NCBI GenBank assembly: GCA_025464445.1 | Contig: JAODLY010000028.1 | Coordinates: 1 to 64,000, forward strand | Origin: Rhodoglobus sp. | GTDB taxonomy: Bacteria; Actinomycetota; Actinomycetes; Actinomycetales; Microbacteriaceae | Reading direction: 5' to 3' | Length of the DNA stretch: 64,000 nt | Shown: in pieces, positions 1 to 8,930 of the stretch | Numbering within the stretch: the first letter of the stretch is position 1 | How the letters are laid out: each line of letters opens with the position of its first letter | Notes under the pieces: generated by a model | Databases searched by the model: none | Told to the model about the DNA's origin: nothing | What the model saw: only the letters and a program-made list of their open reading frames with translations | Translations under genes and position numbers: made by a program

Positions 1-2
1 TC

Positions 3-278
3 GAGGGTCTCGAGAACGTGGTCTTCGTGACCGAGGACCGCCCGGAGGACGGCTCCCTCGACCTGCTCGGGCTCTACGACGGCGTGGACATCACGCGCCG
101 CGGCAACTACGGCTTCGGGGAGCTTCCTGACCGCATCATCCTGTTCCGCGAACCGCTGCTCTCGGTCTCTGCCGACCTTGCCGAGCTCAGGGACCAGGTG
201 CATGTGACCCTTGTCCACGAGATCGCGCACTACTACGGCATCGACGACGAGCAGCTGCACGAGCTCGGCTGGGGCTGA
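3..278 (+). CDS. metallopeptidase family protein (possible zincin), 5' end cut by window
   Basis: The reading frame is open to the left edge of the window, so the N-terminus is missing; the visible GTG at 18 is probably internal. The C-terminal part carries HEIAHYYGID, which matches the HExxHxxGxxD zinc-binding motif of the small actinobacterial metallopeptidase family (DUF1025-like, usually about 115-120 residues). The two His and the Asp would bind zinc and the Glu would be catalytic. The substrate is unknown for the family. It converges on the amidase gene that follows, with 12 bases between the two ends. Confidence 0.85.
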   Translation, partial: EGLENVVFVTEDRPEDGSLDLLGLYDGVDITRRGNYGFGELPDRIILFREPLLSVSADLAELRDQVHVTLVHEIAHYYGIDDEQLHELGWG

Positions 279-290
279 ATCGGGCCCGGC

Positions 291-1691
291 TCAGATCGGC
301 GCCACGGCCCGATGCCACTCGGTTACCGCCTGATAGGCAATTCCGATTTCGAGGATGCCGCTCTCATCGAATGGCGCTCCCATGAGTTGCAGCCCGACGG
401 GCATCCCCTCCGACATTCCGCAGGGCACGGACAGCGCAGGCATGGCGAGAGCGCTGGCGAGGCCGGTGAAAACGGCGCGCTCGCGATGCATAGCCGTCCT
501 GGCCAATGCGGCGTCGCGAGGATCCGCTCCCACCGGCGCGGCAATCGTCGCGCAGGTCGGCGTCACGACGGCGTCCAGGTCGGCGAAGAGCCCGACAAAG
601 CGTTTCCTAAGGTAGCTCCTATAGCGCTGGGCGAGGAGGTAATCTCCTGCGGGGATCTGCTGGCCCGCGTGGAGGAATCCGCGCACGTCGGCCCCGTACT
701 CGTCTCGATGCTCCGCAAGCAATCGACGATGCACTGAGCTGGCTTCCGCTGTCTGGACGATCAGCCAGGCGCCGTAGTAGTCGGCGACATGGGGCATGTC
801 GACGTCCACGATGAGAGCCCCAGCGTCCTCGAAGTCCTGAAGCGCGCGCTCAATAGCCCGGCGGACGCCATCGTCGATCTGATTCAACGCAAAGTCACGG
901 ATGACTCCGATGCGCTTGCCCTTGAGCCCGGCGTCGGGCGAGACTGGCGCGACCGGCCGGGTGCTCGTCGCTGGATCAGCGGTGTCGTGCCCAGCGATGA
1001 TGCCGTGGATCAGGGCGGCCTCCGCAGCAGTTCGAGCTATCGGTCCAACGGTGTCCATGCTCCAGGCAACGGGAAAGATCCCGGCATTGCTGGCTCTTCC
1101 CACTGTCGGGCGGAGCCCGGTCAGGCCGGTTACAGCTGCCGGGTTGCGGATCGAGCCGCCCGTATCTGTCCCCAGCGCCCCGAGGCACAGGCCCGCCGCT
1201 ACCGCCGCCGCGGAACCGCCGCTCGAGCCGTGGGCATTGCGGCTGAGGTCCCACGGATTGCGGGTTGCGCCGAAGTGCTCATTCTCCGTCGTGCCACCCC
1301 ACGCGAACTCATGCAAGTTCGTCTTTCCCACGATGACCGCCCCGGCCGCCTTGAGACGCTGGACCACTGTGGCGTCGGACCCGGCAGCCTTTGCACCGAG
1401 GAACGCGGACCCCACAGTCGTGGGAATTCCCGCGACGTCAATGTTGTCTTTCACCCCGATGGGGATGCCGTGCAGCGGGCCGAGCTCTTCGCCGCGAGCG
1501 AGCGCGTCGTCGGCGGCGCGCGCCGCATCCAGCGCTTCTTCCCTGGCGACGGTGATGAACGCGTTGATGCCGGGGCCCACGCGGTCAATGCGCTCGAGAT
1601 ATGCCTTCGTCAGCTCGACTGCAGAGGTCTCCCCCTCGCGAAGAAGCCGTGTGGCCTCATCGATGCTCGAGGGCAGGCCCTGGAGGCTCAT
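291..1691 (-). CDS. amidase (amidase signature family, GatA/AtzE-like)
   Basis: This is a 466-aa amidase signature enzyme that hydrolyses a C-N amide bond in the cytoplasm. Numbered from the ATG at 1691, it has the Lys of GVKDNID near residue 81, the cis-Ser of the GSSGGS loop near 156 and the nucleophilic Ser of TDTGGSIRNPA near 180, so the Ser-cisSer-Lys triad is complete. The frame extends to a TTG at 1721, but the ATG at 1691 fits better because it starts 7 bases after the stop of the upstream 59-aa ORF. It lies at the end of an ABC-importer operon, which suggests that it acts on the imported compound. The substrate cannot be read from the sequence. Confidence 0.9.
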   Translation of the reverse strand: MSLQGLPSSIDEATRLLREGETSAVELTKAYLERIDRVGPGINAFITVAREEALDAARAADDALARGEELGPLHGIPIGVKDNIDVAGIPTTVGSAFLGAKAAGSDATVVQRLKAAGAVIVGKTNLHEFAWGGTTENEHFGATRNPWDLSRNAHGSSGGSAAAVAAGLCLGALGTDTGGSIRNPAAVTGLTGLRPTVGRASNAGIFPVAWSMDTVGPIARTAAEAALIHGIIAGHDTADPATSTRPVAPVSPDAGLKGKRIGVIRDFALNQIDDGVRRAIERALQDFEDAGALIVDVDMPHVADYYGAWLIVQTAEASSVHRRLLAEHRDEYGADVRGFLHAGQQIPAGDYLLAQRYRSYLRKRFVGLFADLDAVVTPTCATIAAPVGADPRDAALARTAMHRERAVFTGLASALAMPALSVPCGMSEGMPVGLQLMGAPFDESGILEIGIAYQAVTEWHRAVAPI

Positions 1692-1698
1692 GCGCTTC

Positions 1699-1878
1699 TC
1701 ATCTCGGTTCGTTGTCCGCAATGCCGGTTATCGAAGCGAGTGCAACTCCAACCGGCGTCACGGCAGCGAGGTGCCGTGCGTGTGCGGACAGATCTGCGCA
1801 CAGCGCTGCGACGAACTCCACATCGTCCTCTCGCACCGCGGCGCGCTCGGACTGTGGATACGGCGGTGGGTCGGTCAT
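1699..1878 (-). CDS. 59-aa small protein, candidate GatC/AtzG-like amidase partner
   Basis: A short ORF fits exactly between the importer ATPase and the amidase. Its ATG (1878-1876) follows the ATPase stop TGA (1881-1879) with no gap, and its own TGA (1701-1699) ends 7 bases before the amidase ATG. The product begins MTDPPPYPQSER, has one amphipathic helical stretch (residues about 18-40), and ends SITGIADNEPR. Third codon positions are mostly G or C, like the neighbours. Size, position and translational coupling recall GatC and AtzG, small subunits that wrap around amidase signature enzymes. I cannot confirm homology by eye, so the partner role is an inference. Confidence 0.6.
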   Translation of the reverse strand: MTDPPPYPQSERAAVREDDVEFVAALCADLSAHARHLAAVTPVGVALASITGIADNEPR

Positions 1879-2727
1879 TCAGTGTCCGGAAGCGGTGCGT
1901 TGCGGTTTGCGGTCGCGCGCACTGGTGGGCACGCCGGGTCGCTCCAGCTCGTGGGCGAGCTCCTCGAGTTCGGCGCCGCCAGCCATGAGCCTGGTCATCT
2001 CCGCGATCGTGATCTCATCCTTCCTGAAGTTGCCCAGGCTCGTTCCCCGCTTCAGGAGAAGGAACCGGTCACCGACGAGATACGCGTGTTGCGGGTTGTG
2101 GGTGATGAAGACCACCCCGAGCCCGCGATCACGCGCCTGTGCGATGTACTTCAGCACGACGCCAGCCTGCTTCACGCCGAGTGCAGACGTCGGTTCGTCG
2201 AGGATGACGACCTTCGCCCCGAAGTACACCGCGCGCGCGATCGCGACCGACTGGCGCTCACCTCCGGAAAGCGTGCCGATCGGTTGATCGACATCCCTCA
2301 GGTCTATGCCCATCTTCGCGAGCTCTGACTTGCTCGTGGCGCGCATGGTCTTCACGTCGAGTCGGCGGAGCGGGCCACGGCCCTTGGTGATCTCCGAACC
2401 GAGGAAGAAGTTGCGCCAGACGGACATGAGCGGCACCACGGCGAGGTCCTGGTACACCGTCGCGATGCCGTCGTTCAGCGCCTCACGGGGATTGGAGAAT
2501 GAGCGCTCGACCCCGTAAGTCAGGAGCGACCCTTCGGTGTGCTGGTGCGCGCCGGCCAGGATCTTGATGAATGTCGATTTGCCTGCACCATTGTCCCCAA
2601 GCACGCACAACACTTCGCCGACGCCAACCGACGTGCTGACGTTACTCAGGGCGATTATCGAGCTGTAGGTCTTGCCGATATCCCGTACTTCGAGGATCGG
2701 CGGTGCGGATGCGGATTTCTGGGTCAT
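1879..2727 (-). CDS. sugar-type ABC transporter ATP-binding protein (FrcA-like, single domain)
   Basis: A 282-aa ATPase that would energise the adjacent permease at the cytoplasmic face. It has Walker [10 protein letters not shown] (Lys50), signature LSGGERQ, Walker [13 protein letters not shown] and the switch His in FITHN. It has one nucleotide-binding domain, as in FrcA-type importers, rather than the two of RbsA (about 500 aa). The ATG at 2727 overlaps the permease stop as ATGA (2724-2727). The open frame continues far upstream, but that part is only the permease read in another frame. Substrate is unknown; the island context suggests a small sugar acid or derivative. Confidence 0.92.
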   Translation of the reverse strand: MTQKSASAPPILEVRDIGKTYSSIIALSNVSTSVGVGEVLCVLGDNGAGKSTFIKILAGAHQHTEGSLLTYGVERSFSNPREALNDGIATVYQDLAVVPLMSVWRNFFLGSEITKGRGPLRRLDVKTMRATSKSELAKMGIDLRDVDQPIGTLSGGERQSVAIARAVYFGAKVVILDEPTSALGVKQAGVVLKYIAQARDRGLGVVFITHNPQHAYLVGDRFLLLKRGTSLGNFRKDEITIAEMTRLMAGGAELEELAHELERPGVPTSARDRKPQRTASGH

Positions 2728-3767
2728 TCTCGTGCTCCTGCGCGTTTGCCTATGTAGAGATTCACCAGCACGGCAAGCAGCAGCAGGCCTCCGAGGAACG
2801 CTTTCAGCCAGTTGTTGTCCCACTGGGCGAAGACGATGCCCTGCAGCGCCATCCCATAGATGAGCGCCCCGATTGCGGCACCGACCGCTGAGCCATAGCC
2901 GCCGGTCAGCAGGCAACCGCCGACCACCGCACAGATGATGTAGATGAACTCCTGTCCGACACCGGTCGTCGCCTGCACCGTCGAGACATCGAAGAGCTGC
3001 AGCATACCCACGAGCCAGCCCGCGCCGGATGTTGTCATGAAGAGGCCGATCTTGACCTTCCTGACCGGGACACCAGCTTCGCGCGAGCTCGTCGCCTGCC
3101 CTCCGACAGCGAAAATCCAGTTGCCGCGTTTCGTTCGCAACAGGATCCACGTAGCGACAGCCGTCGCAACGATCCACCAGACGATCGATATCTTCACGGT
3201 CATCCCGAAGAAAGGAAATGACGACCCAAATATGAGCTTGGCCACGTCGAAGCCCGGAACCGCCGCCAGCCCCTCGACCTGCACCGTGCCGGTGATGATC
3301 TTGGTGACCGCCAGGTTGATGCCCTGGAGGATGAAGAAGGTTGCCAGGGTCACGATGAAGCTCGGTAAACCCGTCTTCATCACGACATAACCGTTGCCGG
3401 CGCCCACGGCTAGCGCGATGGCGAGAGCGAGCACCATCGCGAGCCAGATATTGACGCCCCATTGCGTGGTTGTGACGCCCACGATGAGACCGGTCGTGCC
3501 CGTCATGACCCCGGCGGAGAGATCGAACTCCCCGCCAATCATCAACATCGCTACCGCGACCGCCATGATTCCGTACAACGAGGACGAGTACAGCCACGTC
3601 GAGATGCCTGGCGGGGTCAGAAACGCGCGCGTCCCGACCGAGAAGAACACCAGAATTGCCACTGCGGCCACTGCTGCGCCGACCTCTGGTCGGCGCAGCA
3701 GCGTGATGGCGAGACTCGTCTTCTTGAGCCGCTCATCGGTCACTGCAGTAGCAGTGTTAAGGGTCAC
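2724..3767 (-). CDS. ABC transporter permease (RbsC/FrcC-like, BPD_transp_2)
   Basis: A 347-aa integral membrane permease of the branched-chain amino acid/ribose type with eight to ten hydrophobic segments. It includes the [13 protein letters not shown] loop, equivalent to the G-x-DLSVG motif of ribose and fructose permeases. It forms the translocation pore for the binding protein upstream and the ATPase downstream. The GTG start at 3767 overlaps the binding-protein stop as GTGA (3764-3767), and its stop overlaps the ATPase start, so the three subunits are translationally coupled. Confidence 0.92.
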   Translation of the reverse strand: MTLNTATAVTDERLKKTSLAITLLRRPEVGAAVAAVAILVFFSVGTRAFLTPPGISTWLYSSSLYGIMAVAVAMLMIGGEFDLSAGVMTGTTGLIVGVTTTQWGVNIWLAMVLALAIALAVGAGNGYVVMKTGLPSFIVTLATFFILQGINLAVTKIITGTVQVEGLAAVPGFDVAKLIFGSSFPFFGMTVKISIVWWIVATAVATWILLRTKRGNWIFAVGGQATSSREAGVPVRKVKIGLFMTTSGAGWLVGMLQLFDVSTVQATTGVGQEFIYIICAVVGGCLLTGGYGSAVGAAIGALIYGMALQGIVFAQWDNNWLKAFLGGLLLLAVLVNLYIGKRAGARE

Positions 3768-4729
3768 CGAGTGCCATTCTTCGCGAATGTCGCGATTTGG
3801 GCGGCATTGTCGGCTGTGACGAATCCGGGCCCGGTGTAAACCGGCTGTCCACCGCCGACAACGTCACCGTTACGCACCTGGTCCGTTAGGAAGGTGACGG
3901 GCAGGTAACCCTGCAGGTAGGGCTGCTGGTCGACCGCGAAGAGCATGTCGCCCTTCTCGATCATGGTGAGAACGTCAGTCGACAGCTCGAACCCCGCGAG
4001 CTTCGCCGAGCTGCTCGCCTCCTTGATCGCCTGGCTTGCCGCGGGCGAAATGGGCGAGTTCAGCGTGACCACGCCGTCGATTGACGGGTCGGCCAGCAGC
4101 GCGCTCTTGATGACGTTCTGGGCATCCGCGACGTTTGCGCCGTCGACCTGGATGTTCGTGGTGACTCCACCCAGCTCCTGCGCGACGCCCTTGCAACGAT
4201 CCTGAAGGCCGGTGTTGCCGACTTCCTGGATGACGCAGAGCACGTTCTTGAGCCCGGCGGTCTTGAGCCTCTTGCCGACCTCCTGGCCCGCGACGAGTTC
4301 GCTCTGGCCGACGTAGGTCTCGGCGCCGACTTCCTGCCAGCGCGAGTCGCCCTTGTTCGTGACGATGACAGGGATTCCCGCGGCGACGGCTCTCTTGATC
4401 GCGTCCTGGACTCCGTCCGGGTTAGCCATCGACACCACGAGGCCGTCGGGCTTCGTGGCGATGGCCGCGTCAATGAGCTGGCTCTGCTTCGACGCGTCCC
4501 CGTCGCTCTGGTAAGTGACGGTGACGCCGAGATCCTTGCCTGCCTGCATGGCACCGCTCTTGACCACATCCCAGAACGTGTCGCCGGGGCTACCGTGCGT
4601 AACGATCTGGATATTGATGTCGGGCTTGGCACCCGCGGCGGACGGATCACTGGTGCCGACCGCAGCGGAGCAGCCCGCGAGGGCGAGCGGGACAGCGAGG
4701 ACGATGGGTAGCCAGCGCATGCGTTTCAT
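3764..4729 (-). CDS. sugar ABC transporter substrate-binding lipoprotein (Peripla_BP_4 type)
   Basis: A 321-aa type I periplasmic-binding-protein fold lipoprotein. The N-terminus is a lipoprotein signal (basic MKRMR, hydrophobic core, lipobox LALAGC with Cys20). The mature domain shows typical blocks such as ITHGSPGDTFW-like ligand loop, IDAAIATKPDGLVVS and GIPVIVTNKGDS. Start at ATG 4729 is favoured over the ATG at 4753 because AAGGAGATATCGTT directly precedes it. It is the first gene of the importer operon and faces a shared upstream region with the SDR gene. Ligand is unknown. Confidence 0.92.
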   Translation of the reverse strand: MKRMRWLPIVLAVPLALAGCSAAVGTSDPSAAGAKPDINIQIVTHGSPGDTFWDVVKSGAMQAGKDLGVTVTYQSDGDASKQSQLIDAAIATKPDGLVVSMANPDGVQDAIKRAVAAGIPVIVTNKGDSRWQEVGAETYVGQSELVAGQEVGKRLKTAGLKNVLCVIQEVGNTGLQDRCKGVAQELGGVTTNIQVDGANVADAQNVIKSALLADPSIDGVVTLNSPISPAASQAIKEASSSAKLAGFELSTDVLTMIEKGDMLFAVDQQPYLQGYLPVTFLTDQVRNGDVVGGGQPVYTGPGFVTADNAAQIATFAKNGTR

Positions 4730-4846
4730 AACGATATCTCCTTCGAATTCCATTAAAGGTTGCTTGTGTTAAGGGGGTGTTTCTGAGCGGGAACATCTGG
4801 AATGCGTCCAACGAACAAAAATGCGGCTCGTACTGCTGAACCCATC

Positions 4847-4863
4847 ACTCATATACTATGAGT
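4847..4863. promoter_or_regulatory. perfect palindrome, candidate operator between importer and SDR genes
   Basis: ACTCATATACTATGAGT has 7-bp perfect arms around a 3-bp centre. It lies in the 185-bp divergent region between the importer operon (minus) and the SDR gene (plus). Its core ATAGTAT (minus strand) recurs upstream of the oxidase/racemase divergent pair and of the GntR gene, so it is a candidate site for that regulator. Confidence 0.55.
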
Positions 4864-4914
4864 GGGGAGACTATACCATTCACTGACAGACCATAAGCGT
4901 TAGGACAAAAAGAT

Positions 4915-5712
4915 ATGGACAGCCCAGGCAAGATTGGCCAGCGGGAGCCTTCGGAATCCCGTGTCGCCGTTATTACCGGTGGTGCGAGCGGGATTGGCCA
5001 GGCCTTGGCCGTGGCGTACGCGGAGATCGGTGTGAAGAGCGTCGTGGGGTACTTCCCCGGCGATCCTCACGACCCCCAGGAGACCCTCAACGCGGTCAGC
5101 GAAGCGGGGGGCGAATGCCTCATGATCGAAGCCGACGTCCGTTCCACGGCCTCCTGCGATGCGCTCGTCGATGCGGCGATCTCCACCTACGGTCGACTCG
5201 ACGCAGTCGTAGCCAACGCCGGCATCCTGCGACGCGCTCGACTCGCTGACATGACGGATAGCGACTGGGACGACATCATGAGCGTCGACTTCGCTGGCGT
5301 CATGAAGATCTTCAGGGCGGGCGTGAAGCACCTGAAGAGCGGCGCCGCGCTTGTGGCCGTCTCATCCCAGACCGGTGGCGTATGGGGCTGGACCGAGCAC
5401 GCGCATTACGCTGCCGCGAAGTCGGGCATCCTGGGTTTCGTCCGGAGTGTCGCGGATGAGCTCGGGCCGCTCGGGATCAGGGCGAACACAGTCCTGCCCG
5501 GCGTCATTGAAACACCGCAGTCGCTCGACCTCGTGAATTCTCTCGGCAAGGCTGGTCTCGACGCTTCGGCGCAACGAGTTCCGCTGAGGCGGGTGGGCAC
5601 GGCCACGGAAGTCGCCAGGGTCATCCGCTTCCTGACCGGCCCCGAATCGTCATACATCACGGGCGCAGAGATCCGGGTTGACGGCGGCATCACGATCTCC
5701 CAGCCGACCTGA
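4915..5712 (+). CDS. SDR family oxidoreductase
   Basis: A 265-aa classical short-chain dehydrogenase/reductase. It has the cofactor glycine motif TGGASGIG (residues 21-28), NAG (101-103), Ser150/151, and YxxxK with Tyr165 and Lys169. The C-terminal TGAEIRVDGG is the usual SDR ending. It probably oxidises or reduces a hydroxy/oxo group of an island intermediate with NAD(P). In characterised tetronate pathways a dehydrogenase makes 2-oxo-tetronate; this enzyme is one of three candidates here. The start ATG lies after a TTAGGACAAAAAGAT leader. It is followed by the cyclase gene. Confidence 0.9.
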   Translation: MDSPGKIGQREPSESRVAVITGGASGIGQALAVAYAEIGVKSVVGYFPGDPHDPQETLNAVSEAGGECLMIEADVRSTASCDALVDAAISTYGRLDAVVANAGILRRARLADMTDSDWDDIMSVDFAGVMKIFRAGVKHLKSGAALVAVSSQTGGVWGWTEHAHYAAAKSGILGFVRSVADELGPLGIRANTVLPGVIETPQSLDLVNSLGKAGLDASAQRVPLRRVGTATEVARVIRFLTGPESSYITGAEIRVDGGITISQPT

Positions 5713-5755
5713 TAACGGTTTCTCAACTCATAGGCAAGCATTCGGAGGTAATAGC

Positions 5756-6733
5756 ATGTGCAGTCCCGCATTCGTCAATGAAGCGACCAAGTCGAAGATC
5801 GCGGCCTATCACGCGGAATTCAACAAGGTCAGCAAGAGTCCCTTCGGCGCGGACGACCAGATCGGAATGCTCAACCTGATCGACGCCGCTTCGCGGAAGG
5901 CGATCATGAGCCGAATCGATCCGTCGAGGGTGTTCGACCTGTCGGTCGACTACTTCGTCGGGATGCCGGGCTGGATCGCCGGCGGCGATCCGACCTTCCA
6001 GATGTGGATGACGCATACGCCGCGTGGCACCCAGATCGACAATCTCCCTGGTGTCGATGAGGCGCAGAACCAGCTCGTCAGCTACTCCGGCGATGCCGTG
6101 TCGATGTATACCCACAGCGGCACCCACATCGATGCGCTGAACCATTTCGGCTACTACGGAGAGATCTTCAATGGCTTCAGCGCTCACGACCATTTGAGCA
6201 GTCGCAACTGGGACGTCGCGGGAGCCGACAAGCATCCTCCGGTGATCGCGCGAGGGGTATTGCTCGACGTGCCGGCCCTTCTCGGCATCGACGAGTTGCC
6301 TGCGAGCTACGGAGTCGGCCCCGAAGACCTCAAGGGCTGCCTGAAGCGCCAGGGTGTGGAACTGCAGCTCGGAGACGTCATCCTCGTAAGGACCGGGCGC
6401 ATGCGGGCCTGGCCGGACCAGGATGCCTACATCGTCGACGGTCCCGGGATCACGCTTGAGGGTGCGAGGTTCCTTGCTCTCTCGGGCGCTTCGCTCCTGG
6501 GGACCGACACCGCGAGTTTCGAGCAAACTCCCTCGAACGTGCCCGAAAACTGGAACGTCGTACATTGCTACCTCCTCGCGGAGGCGGGAATACCGATGCT
6601 GGAGATCGCGAACCTTGAGGAGTTGGCCGCCGAGCGCGTCTACGAGTTCGCGTTCGTAGGCGCGTGCCTGCGCCTTCGCGGAGCCACGGGGGCGCCCATC
6701 CGTCCTTTGGCTTTCCCGCTTCTGGACCGATAG
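5756..6733 (+). CDS. cyclase family protein (metal-dependent, kynurenine-formamidase-like hydrolase)
   Basis: A 325-aa member of the cyclase/KynB-like family. The diagnostic metal-binding motif HxGTHxDxxxH is present as HSGTHIDALNH (residues 120-130). Relatives hydrolyse amides or open lactone and lactam rings, for example N-formylkynurenine, isatin and cyclic diol esters. Start is ATG 5756, preceded by GGAGGT at 5744-5749; a longer in-frame extension upstream overlaps the SDR gene and has no ribosome site. With the SDR it makes a two-gene plus-strand unit. It converges on otnI with 12 bases between. The substrate is unknown; an amide or lactone of a sugar acid would fit. Confidence 0.85.
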   Translation: MCSPAFVNEATKSKIAAYHAEFNKVSKSPFGADDQIGMLNLIDAASRKAIMSRIDPSRVFDLSVDYFVGMPGWIAGGDPTFQMWMTHTPRGTQIDNLPGVDEAQNQLVSYSGDAVSMYTHSGTHIDALNHFGYYGEIFNGFSAHDHLSSRNWDVAGADKHPPVIARGVLLDVPALLGIDELPASYGVGPEDLKGCLKRQGVELQLGDVILVRTGRMRAWPDQDAYIVDGPGITLEGARFLALSGASLLGTDTASFEQTPSNVPENWNVVHCYLLAEAGIPMLEIANLEELAAERVYEFAFVGACLRLRGATGAPIRPLAFPLLDR

Positions 6734-6745
6734 AGGAGGAAGGCG

Positions 6746-7543
6746 TCAGGCCAGGAGCTTTTCTCGCCAGCCCAGGCCGTCGATCGTCGACGCCACGGGG
6801 CTGTACTCGCAACCGACCCAGCCCTCGTACCGGAGCGAACGCAGGGTGTCGAAGACGGCACCCCATTCGATCTCTCCGGTCCCGGGCTCGGTGCGGTGGG
6901 GCGCGTCGGCAACTTGGACGTGACCGATGAGGGGAAAGACCTGCTCCATCCGTGTGATCACTTCGCCGTGCGAGACCTGGCAGTGATAGACGTCGAAGAG
7001 AAGCGCAAGGTTGCTGCTGCTGATCGCTTCGACCACGGACGCCGCCTGCTCGATCGACCCGAGGATGAAACCCGGAACGTCACGACGATTTATCGCCTCC
7101 AGCACCAGAGTGACACCCGTTGACGTGGCCTGTTCCACGGCCCAGGCCACGTTGCCGACGTAAGTGGCAAAAGCGTGATCCCATCGCACCCCGGCGGGAA
7201 CGATGCCCCCCATGACGTGGACGAACGATGCGTCCAGCGCGTCGGCGTACTCGAGCGCCGCGAGCAGCCCCGCCCGAAACTCAGCCACAGCATCGGGCAG
7301 GCAAGCGCTGCCCGAGCGTGTCAACGAACCGGTCGGGCCCGCCGGCGTGTTGATGAGGATTTGCTCAAGCCCCGCCAAGTCGAGCCGGCGGCGCAACTCG
7401 GCCTTGTCGTAGCCATAGGGCGACGCGAACTCGACCGCCGTGAACCCTGCCTGCGCAGCGGCATCGAATCGTTCCTCGAATGGCAGCTCGGTGAAGAGCC
7501 ACTTGAGGTTCGCGTCCAGTCGCAGCGGCGTCCGCGTTGTCAT
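6746..7543 (-). CDS. otnI: 2-oxo-tetronate isomerase / hydroxypyruvate isomerase-like TIM barrel
   Basis: A 265-aa xylose-isomerase-like TIM barrel of the Hyi/OtnI group (family length about 260). Conserved metal ligands are visible at Glu149, Asp184, Gln210 and Glu246, with the FDVYH block at 183-187. OtnI converts 2-oxo-tetronate to 3-oxo-tetronate in L-threonate and D-erythronate breakdown. The assignment over plain hydroxypyruvate isomerase rests on otnC and otnK in the same operon. Last gene of the minus-strand operon that starts at 10920. Confidence 0.85.
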   Translation of the reverse strand: MTTRTPLRLDANLKWLFTELPFEERFDAAAQAGFTAVEFASPYGYDKAELRRRLDLAGLEQILINTPAGPTGSLTRSGSACLPDAVAEFRAGLLAALEYADALDASFVHVMGGIVPAGVRWDHAFATYVGNVAWAVEQATSTGVTLVLEAINRRDVPGFILGSIEQAASVVEAISSSNLALLFDVYHCQVSHGEVITRMEQVFPLIGHVQVADAPHRTEPGTGEIEWGAVFDTLRSLRYEGWVGCEYSPVASTIDGLGWREKLLA

Positions 7544-7545
7544 CG

Positions 7546-8265
7546 TCAGGCCTCGCCGGGAAACTGGGGAACAACGAGTCCCTCGGCGATGTACGACCCT
7601 CGCGACGCTTCGGAAGTGAGATGCGCAAGCAGTCGGCGGGCCGGCTCCAGGTCGGAGGAACCGGCGGCGAGCGCGACCGAGAAGTCGGTATACCTTTGAA
7701 CGGCTTCGGGCAGGGATCCGACGACCGTGATGCCGGGCACGAATCGCAGCTCGCTGACCTGCTGGACCGCGATGTCCGCACGACCGTCGATAACGGCCTC
7801 TCCTGTGAACCCCTTCTCGAGGACTGTCGCTTTTGCGTTGACCTCATCCGCGATGCCGAGCTCCTCGATGAGCGAGGCGAAGTAGATGCCGCTCTGGCCG
7901 GCTCGCGAATAGGCCACTGATCGCGCGGCAAGCAGGCTGGCGGTAAGCCGTTCGACCGTCGAAATGTCCGGTTCGACCGCACCCTCGGCGACGCCGATAC
8001 CGATGCCGGTACGGACAAGCGGCGCGATCGCGCCGGAGGCGAGAACGCCGGAGGGCAGTAGATCGAGCGATCCCGTGGTCGACACGATCACATCAGGACG
8101 ATCGCCATCCGCGATCCGCTGCATGAGCACCGTGGTGGGATCGAATACCGATTCGACGACAATCCCGGTCTCTTCGACAAACGCAGGGAGGATTGCACCT
8201 TCGAGTGCGCCGCGCACGACCAGTGCACTCCAAAGTCGCACCGGGACGGCTGGATTCTGTGTCAT
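7546..8265 (-). CDS. ModA-like substrate-binding-domain protein without signal peptide
   Basis: A 239-aa protein resembling the molybdate-binding (SBP_bac_11) fold, with blocks such as LWSALVVRGALEGAILPAF at the start and GRADIAVQQVSEL. Unlike transport-associated ModA it has no signal peptide, lipobox or membrane segment: MTQNPAVPVR leads straight into the first beta strand. It is therefore probably cytoplasmic. It lies inside the tetronate operon between otnI (2-bp gap) and otnC (23-bp gap), with no matching permease nearby. The preceding AGGAGAAGCCC is a good ribosome site. Function is unknown; ligand sensing or sequestration is conceivable. Confidence 0.8.
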   Translation of the reverse strand: MTQNPAVPVRLWSALVVRGALEGAILPAFVEETGIVVESVFDPTTVLMQRIADGDRPDVIVSTTGSLDLLPSGVLASGAIAPLVRTGIGIGVAEGAVEPDISTVERLTASLLAARSVAYSRAGQSGIYFASLIEELGIADEVNAKATVLEKGFTGEAVIDGRADIAVQQVSELRFVPGITVVGSLPEAVQRYTDFSVALAAGSSDLEPARRLLAHLTSEASRGSYIAEGLVVPQFPGEA

Positions 8266-8288
8266 GGGCTTCTCCTTATTGCCTTCCT

Positions 8289-8930
8289 CTACTGTGGCGC
8301 CAGCCGGCTGCGCGAGGGGTCTACGGCTTCTCGTTCGGATTCAGACAGATAGCGGACCGACATGCCCCGCAGCAGCAGGAACAGCTTCGCCGTCTCTTCA
8401 AGCTCCTCCAACGCATCCATCGCCTGGCCGAGCGACACTCCGGCCACGATGGGCCCGTGGTTGCGGAGCAGGAGTGCGCCGCGATCTCGTGCCGCCGCTT
8501 CCGCGGCTGGACCGAGCCTGTCGTCTCCCGGCGCGAAATAGGGCAGCGCCCGCAACCGACCGATCCTCATCGCGAAGTATGCCGTGAGCGGCGGGAGCGC
8601 ATCCTCGGAGTCCAGGTCGGCCAGGCAGGACACGGCCGCCAGGTGGGTCGAGTGGGTGTGGACGACAGCGTTTGCTTGCGGTCGCGCACGAAGGATTGCC
8701 GCATGCAAGAACGCCTCCTTGGAAGGCTTCGGGCCATCGACGTGCGTTCCCTGGAGGTCGATGATCGAGAGATCACGCCTTTCGACGGCTCCGAGACTGC
8801 TGCCCGTGGGTGTGACCAGGATCGCGTCAGCTGTACGAACAGAGAGGTTGCCGGTGCTCCCGTGCGTCAGCGACCGGGAATAGAGGGAGCGGGCCGCGGC
8901 GATGAGCTGATCGCCGACATCGCTGGTCAC
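8289..8930 (-). CDS. otnC: 3-oxo-tetronate 4-phosphate decarboxylase (class II aldolase family)
   Basis: A 213-aa class II aldolase/adducin-fold protein, the usual length of OtnC. It has the GSTGNLSVR phosphate-binding loop, the metal-binding VVHTHSTH and the distal LLRNHGP histidine. OtnC decarboxylates 3-oxo-tetronate 4-phosphate to dihydroxyacetone phosphate. The GTG at 8930 is chosen because it overlaps the otnK stop as GTGA (8927-8930); the open frame further upstream overlaps otnK and has no ribosome site. It could also be a fuculose-phosphate-aldolase-like enzyme, but the otnK/otnI context argues for OtnC. Confidence 0.87.
   Translation of the reverse strand: MTSDVGDQLIAAARSLYSRSLTHGSTGNLSVRTADAILVTPTGSSLGAVERRDLSIIDLQGTHVDGPKPSKEAFLHAAILRARPQANAVVHTHSTHLAAVSCLADLDSEDALPPLTAYFAMRIGRLRALPYFAPGDDRLGPAAEAAARDRGALLLRNHGPIVAGVSLGQAMDALEELEETAKLFLLLRGMSVRYLSESEREAVDPSRSRLAPQ

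Noticed and set aside
1692..1721. Amidase start at TTG 1721
   Set aside because: It would overlap the end of the 59-aa ORF and has no ribosome site; the ATG at 1691 fits the operon layout better.
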